Shown piece by piece: positions 5,910-11,717 of a stretch of 11,717 nucleotides of DNA. Numbering within the stretch: position 1 is the stretch's first letter; every line of letters begins with the position of its first letter. The position numbers and the translations under genes were made by a program. Origin of the DNA: Lachnospiraceae bacterium UBA4316 (GTDB taxonomy: Bacteria > Bacillota > Clostridia > Lachnospirales > Lachnospiraceae); assembly GCA_002394535.1 (NCBI GenBank), contig DGUG01000091.1, positions 1 to 11,717 of the forward strand. The letters are read 5' to 3'. The notes beneath the pieces were generated by a model. It was not told the origin of the DNA. It saw nothing but the letters and a program-made list of their open reading frames with translations, and ran no database searches.

Positions 5910-6728
5910 ATGGTAAGAGCACTTTGGAGCGGTGCGTCGGGAATGATCGCACAGCAGACTAATGTGGATACCATTGCCAACAACCTGGCAAATGTTAATA
6001 CTGTCGGATATAAGACAGAACAGAATGAATTTAAATCACTTCTGTATCAGGAGATCCAGACAAGAACAACAACGGCAAACGGGATTCAGAAGCCTGTAGG
6101 CGCGCAGGTCGGACTCGGAGTAAGGAACGCTGCGATAACGTCGGAGTTTACCCAGGGTGCATTTCAGGCATCGGAGAGTTCCACAAGCTTTGCCATAAGC
6201 GGTGAGGGATTCTTTGCTCTTAACAATAACGGGCAGACTGTATATACGCGTAACGGTGATTTTCACTTTGCCCTCGGACCCAATAACCAGATGTGGCTGA
6301 CGTCCTCTGATGGTTATCCGGTTCTCAATACTACGGGGCAGCCCATAACGATTCCCGCAGATTATATTTCAAGCAAGGTTCAGGTTGATGCCAGCGGACA
6401 GCTCACATATCCTGATGCTAACAATAACCAGCAGCCTATTCCCGGAATGCAGATAGGAATGTTCCAGTTCCAGAATGCAAGCGGTCTGTTCAAGACCGGA
6501 GGTACTATGTATCTTCCTACCGAGGCTTCGGGTGCTGCGCTTAACGAGGCAACGAATGCGGCTCTTACCAAGTCCGAGATCAGACAGGGATATCTGGAGT
6601 CATCCAACGTTCAGGTTGCAGACGAAATGGTTAATCTTATCATTGCGCAGCGTGCATATGAACTTAATTCGAAAGTTATCACAACTTCGGATTCAATGCT
6701 TCAGGTTGCAAACGATCTTAAGAGGTAA
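5910..6728 (+). CDS. flgG: Flagellar distal rod protein FlgG (FlhP type, 272 aa)
   Basis: This is the distal-rod subunit of the flagellar basal body, a paralogue of the preceding gene. The N-terminus carries NNLANVNTVGYK (24-35), the classic FlgG/rod signature. The C-terminus has GYLESSNVQVADEMVNL followed by IIAQRAYELNSK (about 227-255), close to FlgG from many phyla. No signal peptide is present, as expected for a type III flagellar substrate. The ATG follows AAGGAGGG with 6-nt spacing, an especially strong site suited to a protein needed in many copies. It lies 15 nt after flgF and 5 nt before the rod-binding gene, in one operon. Corresponds by position to Bacillus flhP. Confidence 0.93.
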   Translation: MVRALWSGASGMIAQQTNVDTIANNLANVNTVGYKTEQNEFKSLLYQEIQTRTTTANGIQKPVGAQVGLGVRNAAITSEFTQGAFQASESSTSFAISGEGFFALNNNGQTVYTRNGDFHFALGPNNQMWLTSSDGYPVLNTTGQPITIPADYISSKVQVDASGQLTYPDANNNQQPIPGMQIGMFQFQNASGLFKTGGTMYLPTEASGAALNEATNAALTKSEIRQGYLESSNVQVADEMVNLIIAQRAYELNSKVITTSDSMLQVANDLKR

Positions 6729-6733
6729 CGGGT

Positions 6734-7075
6734 ATGGATATAGGAAGTCTGTACAGTGATTATTTAACATCAACCGCAACAAAATCAAGTAATCTGGAAA
6801 GAACGCTTAAGGGAACGGGCAAAGAGGCCAGTGATGACGAACTTCTTGATGCCTGCAAACAGTTTGAAGCGTACTTCTATGAACAGGTCTTTAAAAATAT
6901 GGAGAAAGCGATGGTGCCCTCCGACGATTCAGATGCCAATCACACTCTGATCGACTATTACAAGGAAAACCTTATTGCTGAGTACAGTAAGGATATTGTT
7001 AATCAGAGCGGAGGCGGAAGTAATACTCTTGCCCAGCAGTTGTATGAACAGATGAAGAGGAACTATTCGCTGTAG
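6734..7075 (+). CDS. Rod-binding protein (FlgJ N-terminal domain, 113 aa)
   Basis: This is a short protein of the rod-binding/FlgJ N-terminal family, which caps the growing flagellar rod. The characteristic segment ACKQFEAYFYEQVFKNMEKAM (about 35-55) is present, followed by a predicted helical stretch with DYYKENLIAEYSKDI and a C-terminal TLAQQLYEQMKR. The muramidase domain of enteric FlgJ is absent, as is usual in Firmicutes, so peptidoglycan cutting must come from another enzyme. AAGAGG overlapping the end of flgG lies 8 nt before the ATG. The stop at 7073-7075 is 6 nt before recD2, suggesting close coupling. Position right after the rod genes supports the assignment. Confidence 0.88.
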   Translation: MDIGSLYSDYLTSTATKSSNLERTLKGTGKEASDDELLDACKQFEAYFYEQVFKNMEKAMVPSDDSDANHTLIDYYKENLIAEYSKDIVNQSGGGSNTLAQQLYEQMKRNYSL

Positions 7076-7081
7076 GATCTA

Positions 7082-9295
7082 ATGGAAATAATTTCCGGCT
7101 ACATCGAACATATCATTTATTCCAACAAGGATAACGGATATACGGTATTCGAACTTACCACCGACACAGACGTGATAACCTGTGTCGGTGCTTTGCATGC
7201 CGTAAGCGAAGGCGAGAATGTGAAGCTTTCGGGAGAATATGTTAATCATCCGGCATATGGCAGGCAGTTTTCGTTTTCGAAATATGAAATATGTGCCGCT
7301 GAAGATGAGAGCGATGTTTTGCGATATCTTTCATCGGGGGCAGTAAAGGGTATAGGGCCGTCGCTTGCAAAAAGGATTGTGGATGCATTTGGGAGTGACA
7401 CGTTCCGCGTGATGGAAGAGGAACCGGAAATGCTCTCAAAGATTAAAGGCATATCTCTTAAGAAAGCTCAGGAGATAGGTGCGTTTGTGCTTGAGAGGCA
7501 GGATGTCAGGAAGGTTATGCTCTTCCTGCAAAGGTTTGGGATATCCAATAATCTTGCAAACAGGATATACAAAAAGTACGGCAATGAAGTATATAAAATA
7601 ATGGAGGAAAATCCGTACAGACTTGCCGAAGATATAGAAGGAGTCGGATTCCGTACGGCGGACGAGATTGCGCGGGAGGCCGGAATAGACAGGGAGAGTG
7701 TGTACCGGATCAGAAGCGGGATACTCTATACACTTTCGCTGGCTGTATCGGAAGGACATATATATCTGCCGAAAGAGGAACTTATAAGCAAGGCGGAAGC
7801 GCTTCTTGAGGCGGACAGGAATTATATCGATTCCGAGACAGACAATCTCGCCATGGAGAAGAAAATCGTCATTAAAAGCAGGGACGGTGAAATACGTGTT
7901 TATCATGCGGCTTTTTACTATATGGAAGCCGCCTGTGCGAGGATGCTTCTGGATCTTGATATTACTGTGGATGGGGCAACCGACAGAATAAGGGATACAA
8001 TAAAAAGTCTGGAAGATCCTGATATTGCTCTTGAGGACAGGCAGTTGGATGCTGTAGTTGCCGCAGCGTCATGCGGAGTGTGTGTGATCACGGGAGGACC
8101 CGGGACCGGAAAGACGACGATAATCAATACCCTGATAGAGTATTTGAGACTTACCGGAAATGATTTTGTCCTTGCGGCACCTACGGGGAGAGCAGCAAAA
8201 AGGATGACTGAGGCGACCGGATATGAAAGCTCCACGATACAAAGGCTCCTGGGACTGGCTCCTGACGGACTGGGTGACAGCTCGTTTTCGTATGAGTACA
8301 ATGAGGACAATCCTCTTGATGTGGATGCCGTTATAATCGATGAGATGTCAATGGTTGATCTGCCGCTTTTTAAGGCATTGCTCAGTGCAATGGTTCCGGG
8401 AACGAGACTTGTCATGGTGGGAGATACCAATCAGCTACCTTCCGTCGGTCCCGGAAGTGTGCTGAAGGATATTATCGCATCGGGGTGTTTTAAGGTTGTC
8501 AGGCTTGACAGGATATTCAGACAGTCTGAGGCAAGCGACATAATCGTAAATGCACATAAGATCAATGCGGGAATTGTTCCGGAGCTTGACAATAAGAGCA
8601 GGGACTTCTTTATGCTAAGGCGAAATGATGTAGACAGGATACTTAACAACATAGTTGTTCTTGTGAATGAAAAACTGCCTAAATACGTTAATGTCCGCCC
8701 TTTTGACGTACAGGTACTGACGCCTATGCGAAAGGGACCCCTCGGGGTGGAAAACCTGAACCCCGTATTACAAAAATATATCAACCCTTCGTCACCGTCA
8801 AAACGTGAAAAGCAATTCGGCAGCGTAATCTTCCGTGAAGGCGACAAGGTCATGCAGATACGTAACAATTACCAGCTTGAATGGGAAGTGACCGGTATGT
8901 ACGGAATAGTCGCCGATAAGGGAATGGGTGTATTTAACGGTGATATGGGAACTGTGGAGTCGATAGATCAGGTTTCCGAAACAATAGAAGTTATCTACGA
9001 AGAAAATCACAGAGTCAGATATCCCTTCTCAAACCTCGATGAACTTGAGCTTGCCTATGCGGTTACCATTCATAAATCCCAGGGAAGTGAGTATCCGGCC
9101 GTTGTGCTGCCGCTTTTGTCGGGGCCGAAGCAGCTGTTTAACCGTAATCTTTTATATACCGCGGTTACGCGGGCAAGAGGATGCGTAACAATTGTCGGAA
9201 GCAGCGAAACCGTTGCAAGAATGGTTGAAAATGCCGATGAGATGAAACGATATACGAGTCTGGATGAAGTAATAAAAGAGATAGCACTGTATTGA
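7082..9295 (+). CDS. recD2: ATP-dependent RecD2-like DNA helicase (737 aa)
   Basis: This is a 5'-3' superfamily 1B DNA helicase of the RecD2 class, which acts without RecBC and is linked to mismatch repair, replication-fork maintenance and damage resistance. The N-terminal region (1-75) is an OB-like domain. About 78-210 carries helix-hairpin-helix repeats such as SSGAVKGIGPSLAKRI and AEDIEGVGFRTADEIA. The helicase core shows Walker A GGPGTGKTT (338-346), APTGRAAKRM (366-375), Walker B IIDEMSM (418-424), GDTNQLPSVGPG (447-458), DRIFRQ (476-481), VTIHKSQGSEY (661-671) and LLYTAVTRAR (690-699). All motifs are intact and length is typical. AGGA lies 4 nt before the ATG, 6 nt after the rod-binding gene. 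It is an unexpected member of a flagellar gene string; co-transcription is inferred from spacing. Confidence 0.95.
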   Translation: MEIISGYIEHIIYSNKDNGYTVFELTTDTDVITCVGALHAVSEGENVKLSGEYVNHPAYGRQFSFSKYEICAAEDESDVLRYLSSGAVKGIGPSLAKRIVDAFGSDTFRVMEEEPEMLSKIKGISLKKAQEIGAFVLERQDVRKVMLFLQRFGISNNLANRIYKKYGNEVYKIMEENPYRLAEDIEGVGFRTADEIAREAGIDRESVYRIRSGILYTLSLAVSEGHIYLPKEELISKAEALLEADRNYIDSETDNLAMEKKIVIKSRDGEIRVYHAAFYYMEAACARMLLDLDITVDGATDRIRDTIKSLEDPDIALEDRQLDAVVAAASCGVCVITGGPGTGKTTIINTLIEYLRLTGNDFVLAAPTGRAAKRMTEATGYESSTIQRLLGLAPDGLGDSSFSYEYNEDNPLDVDAVIIDEMSMVDLPLFKALLSAMVPGTRLVMVGDTNQLPSVGPGSVLKDIIASGCFKVVRLDRIFRQSEASDIIVNAHKINAGIVPELDNKSRDFFMLRRNDVDRILNNIVVLVNEKLPKYVNVRPFDVQVLTPMRKGPLGVENLNPVLQKYINPSSPSKREKQFGSVIFREGDKVMQIRNNYQLEWEVTGMYGIVADKGMGVFNGDMGTVESIDQVSETIEVIYEENHRVRYPFSNLDELELAYAVTIHKSQGSEYPAVVLPLLSGPKQLFNRNLLYTAVTRARGCVTIVGSSETVARMVENADEMKRYTSLDEVIKEIALY

Positions 9296-9990
9296 AACTG
9301 ATTGATTTTGTATTTCCTAAAATATGTCCTGTATGCAATGAAATAGTATCCGGCGGCAAGGGCGGGATATGTAATGATTGTGAGCGAAAACTGCCGTATA
9401 TAGGCGATTCATACTGCATGAAATGCGGAAAACCGGTTGAAGAAGATGAAGAGTACTGCCGTGATTGTATAAGATGCACGCATGAGTATAAAGAGGGCAG
9501 GGCAGCCCTTGTCTATGATGAGATCACAAGTAAGAGTATATACAGGTTCAAATATAATCATAAAAGAGAATTTGCCAAAGTATACGGAAGGATCATAGAC
9601 GAGAGACTTGGGGAAAAAATCAGGAGCTGGGATGCAGATGTGATTATTCCCGTTCCGGTACATAAGAGCAAACTGAAAAAGAGAGGATATAATCAGGCAG
9701 GGCTCATCGCCGATGAGCTTTCGAAAAGACTTAACATACCGGTTTGCAACTCCCTTGTAGTCAGAAATAAGGCAACAACAGTTCAAAAAGAATTAAGTGC
9801 CGCAGCACGTCAAAATAATCTCAAAAAGGCTTTCAATGTCACAAGAAATGATGTAAAATATAGGACAGTCTTAATAGTAGATGATATTTATACAACCGGC
9901 GCAACGGTTGATGCTATGGCAAGATGCTTAAAAGGGGTTGGCATCCAAAATGTTTATTTTGTTTCGCTATGCATCGGAAGGGGAACCTGA
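9292..9990 (+). CDS. comFC: ComF family phosphoribosyltransferase-like protein (232 aa)
   Basis: ComFC/ComF-family proteins are needed for uptake or processing of transforming DNA in competent bacteria, but are common in bacteria not known to be competent. The N-terminus has a cysteine-rich zinc-binding region (C12, C15, C27, C30, then C42, C45, C56, C59, C62). The rest is a phosphoribosyltransferase-like fold with RGYNQ (131-135) and the PRPP-type motif VLIVDDIYTTGAT (193-205). The start is TTG at 9292, overlapping the recD2 stop in the string ATTGA, so translation is probably by ribosome re-initiation; no clear Shine-Dalgarno is visible. The family's usual N-terminus (hydrophobic stretch then CPxC) supports this start. 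Followed by yvyF, as in the Bacillus comF locus. Confidence 0.92.
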   Translation: MKLIDFVFPKICPVCNEIVSGGKGGICNDCERKLPYIGDSYCMKCGKPVEEDEEYCRDCIRCTHEYKEGRAALVYDEITSKSIYRFKYNHKREFAKVYGRIIDERLGEKIRSWDADVIIPVPVHKSKLKKRGYNQAGLIADELSKRLNIPVCNSLVVRNKATTVQKELSAAARQNNLKKAFNVTRNDVKYRTVLIVDDIYTTGATVDAMARCLKGVGIQNVYFVSLCIGRGT

Positions 9991-10024
9991 GGCGTGGTAT
10001 TAAAGTTCTTAGGAGGAAACATTA

Positions 10025-10435
10025 ATGGATGTCAAGAATTGTAAGAGATGCAGGAGATTGTTTAATTATATAGGTGGTCAGCCAATCTGTCCCCAGTGCC
10101 GCGAAGAACTTGAAAAGAAGTTTCAGGAAGTTAAGAAGTATCTGTTTGATAATCGTAATTCAACTATCAGGGATGTGGTTGAAAACTGCGACGTTGAGGA
10201 GAGCCAGGTACGTCAGTGGGTAAGGGAAGAGAGACTTGAGTTTTCTTCGGGAATTGACGCCGGTGTTGTGTGCGAAAACTGTGGAGCACCGATATCATCG
10301 GGACGTTTCTGTGAGAAATGCAAGGCATCGATGATAAATGAACTTACTGCAGCAGGAAGAAGACCCGAAGCAGAGGCTCCGAAGGTGGATAAGAGACAGA
10401 CGCACGAGAATAGGATGAGATTCTTAAATCAATAG
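10025..10435 (+). CDS. yvyF: Flagellar operon protein YvyF-like, zinc-binding (136 aa)
   Basis: This is a member of the flagellar operon protein family to which Bacillus YvyF belongs, proposed to affect flagellar gene expression; its molecular role is unsettled. It has an N-terminal zinc knuckle (C6, C9, C22, C25) and a central helical part that reads like a winged or MerR-type helix-turn-helix (TIRDVVENCDVEESQVRQWV, 47-66). A second zinc ribbon follows (C83, C86, C96, C99), then a polar, charged tail. The layout suggests nucleic-acid or protein binding. AGGAGG lies 8 nt before the ATG, 34 nt after comFC, the widest gap since recD2. In Bacillus the order is comFC-yvyF-flgM; here two membrane-protein genes follow instead. 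Confidence 0.85.
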   Translation: MDVKNCKRCRRLFNYIGGQPICPQCREELEKKFQEVKKYLFDNRNSTIRDVVENCDVEESQVRQWVREERLEFSSGIDAGVVCENCGAPISSGRFCEKCKASMINELTAAGRRPEAEAPKVDKRQTHENRMRFLNQ

Positions 10436-10442
10436 TGGTAGC

Positions 10443-10844
10443 ATGTTAAATGAAGAAAGAATCAGACTGATGACTCGTATGGCAGCATATGAGGAGCATG
10501 AAGGAAAGAAGGATATAGCAATATCCGGATACTTCCGAGGGGATTACATCAGTTTTCAATTGTTAAAATCAGCTATTTATGCCACCGTTGGGTTTGCCCT
10601 GGCGGTGGCTATGTATGTTTTATATAATATCGAAACATTTCTTGAGGAATTCTACAAAATGGATATTGTGGATTTCCTTAAGGGTATACTGTCAAAGTAT
10701 TGTCTGGTATTGGCTGTTTATCTTGTAATATCTTATTTCGTATATAATTACAGATACAATAAAGCCAAACGTCATGTAAAACAGTACAATCAACTCCTTA
10801 GAGCTTTGATGCAGATGCTTAATATCGGTCGTAAAGGAAGGTAA
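10443..10844 (+). CDS. Unrecognised two-helix membrane protein (133 aa)
   Basis: I do not recognise a family. The N-terminal about 38 residues are charged and helical, followed by a first membrane segment (about 41-62), a short acidic loop (64-80) and a second membrane segment (about 86-103). A basic helical tail follows (about 104-133, rich in K, R and Q, ending in GRKGR). The positive C-terminus suggests both ends lie in the cytoplasm, with the acidic loop outside. The gene starts 7 nt after yvyF with a weak GTGG site, and ends 5 nt before the next membrane-protein gene. Tight packing in a flagellar/competence operon suggests an accessory role, but this is only inference. Confidence 0.75.
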   Translation: MLNEERIRLMTRMAAYEEHEGKKDIAISGYFRGDYISFQLLKSAIYATVGFALAVAMYVLYNIETFLEEFYKMDIVDFLKGILSKYCLVLAVYLVISYFVYNYRYNKAKRHVKQYNQLLRALMQMLNIGRKGR

Positions 10845-10849
10845 ATGGG

Positions 10850-11717
10850 ATGGAGTCATTACTGGTTGTCAAACAGCAATTGACACGTTTTTATACCCGC
10901 TTTGAAGCGTATATTGTTCCTGTTCTTAAGTTTCTTGCCATGCTGATTGCGTTATTGCTTATAAACGGCAAGGTCGGATTTATGACAAAACTTAAGAATC
11001 CCGCAATAGTGCTTATTTTGGCTTTATTGTGCTCATTTTTACCGGCGAATGTTATAGTCCTTGTTGCCGGACTCGTAATAGTAGCCCATATGTATGCGCT
11101 TTCATTAGAGTGTGCGGTAGTAGTGCTGTTTGTTTTTATCATAATGTATGCCCTGTATTTCAGGTTCACGCCGGATGATTCCATAACGGTGCTGTTGACC
11201 CCGGTATGTTTTGCCATGCATATTCCTTATGTTATGCCTCTTGCAATGGGCTTTGTGGGCAATCCTATTTCAAGCATATCGATCGGTTGCGGAACCGCGG
11301 TTTATTATATTCTCCATTATGTAAGCGAACATCAGGATGCTCTCGGCGGAAGCGGATCGGGTGAACTTGATGTTGAAGGGATGCTTGGCGGATTTAAGAC
11401 GGTAATCGACGGAATATTGAAAAATGATGTTATGCTTGCGATGATTGTTACATTTGCCGTTACCGTCACAGTTGTTTATCTGATACGAAGACTGAAGATT
11501 AATTATTCATGGCAGATTGCTCTTGGTGCAGGAATGATCGTGTGCTTTGTAGTATTACTTGTGTCTTCGGCTGTTCTTGATGCGGAAATAGGCGTCGGCG
11601 GAGCGATACTCAGCCTGTTTGTTTCGTCACTTATAGTACTGGTACTCCAATTCTTTATATTTAATGTAGATTATTCCAGGGCTGAATATGTCCAGTTTGA
11701 GGATGATGAATATTATT
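10850..11717 (+). CDS. Polytopic membrane protein of unknown function, 3' end outside window
   Basis: The frame is open from ATG 10850 to the window edge (289 complete codons, no stop). It starts 5 nt after the preceding gene with GGAAGG 8 nt upstream. An overlapping ATG at 10845 is out of frame and stops after 12 codons. Hydrophobic segments lie at about 22-38, 50-64, 67-83, 88-104, 114-135, 138-157, 194-213, 221-240 and 247-271, so eight or nine membrane helices. A Gly/Ser-rich soluble loop lies near 158-193 (LGGSGSGELDVEGMLGG). The visible C-terminus is acidic (VQFEDDEYY). No transporter or enzyme signature was recognised. The pairing with the preceding small membrane protein suggests they form a complex. 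Confidence 0.75.
   Translation, partial: MESLLVVKQQLTRFYTRFEAYIVPVLKFLAMLIALLLINGKVGFMTKLKNPAIVLILALLCSFLPANVIVLVAGLVIVAHMYALSLECAVVVLFVFIIMYALYFRFTPDDSITVLLTPVCFAMHIPYVMPLAMGFVGNPISSISIGCGTAVYYILHYVSEHQDALGGSGSGELDVEGMLGGFKTVIDGILKNDVMLAMIVTFAVTVTVVYLIRRLKINYSWQIALGAGMIVCFVVLLVSSAVLDAEIGVGGAILSLFVSSLIVLVLQFFIFNVDYSRAEYVQFEDDEYY

Noticed and set aside
10891..11217. 108-codon minus-strand open frame at the right end
   Set aside because: It is antisense to the well-supported polytopic membrane protein, whose plus-strand frame is open to the window edge with a good ribosome site; the minus frame shows no family features.

Overview
The window looks like chromosomal DNA from a motile, low-to-mid GC Gram-positive Clostridium-class bacterium, most likely a Lachnospiraceae relative of Butyrivibrio or Roseburia. 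That placement is inferred from strong GGAGG-type ribosome binding sites, the mbl-flhO-flhP and comFC-yvyF gene pairs, clostridial-style flagellar genes and a FucO-type iron alcohol dehydrogenase. I see no transposase, phage gene, CRISPR array, tRNA or rRNA.

Left half (about 44-3775), all on the minus strand, four small independent units. Reading in the direction of transcription: a lone GT4 glycosyltransferase (3775-2645); a FucO-like lactaldehyde/1,2-propanediol oxidoreductase with its own promoter and a strong terminator (2550-1405); a SpoU/TrmH-family RNA ribose methyltransferase (1305-481); and a small TM2-domain membrane protein with its own terminator (364-116). These are housekeeping or metabolic genes with no obvious shared pathway.

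Centre (3776-4095), a 320-base divergent control region. It holds a minus-strand promoter for the glycosyltransferase, a near-perfect flagellar sigma-28 (SigD/FliA) promoter on the plus strand (TAAAGTTT-N11-TCCGATAT), an intrinsic terminator starting only about 15 nt after the expected sigma-28 start site, and then a good sigma-A promoter for mbl. The promoter-terminator pair implies a very short flagellar-sigma-dependent transcript, or an attenuated leader, in front of the cell-shape/flagellar operon. It is the most interesting element in the window.

Right half (4096-11717), one long plus-strand gene string with gaps of 34 nt or less: mbl (MreB-like actin), two flagellar rod proteins (flgF/flhO and flgG/flhP), a FlgJ-N-like rod-binding protein, recD2 helicase, comFC, the zinc-binding flagellar operon protein YvyF, and two unrecognised membrane proteins, the last cut by the window edge. 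In Bacillus the mbl-flhO-flhP block and the comFC-yvyF block lie at separate loci; here they are joined, with recD2 between them. The string therefore combines cell-wall/shape control, flagellar rod assembly and DNA processing/competence-type genes.
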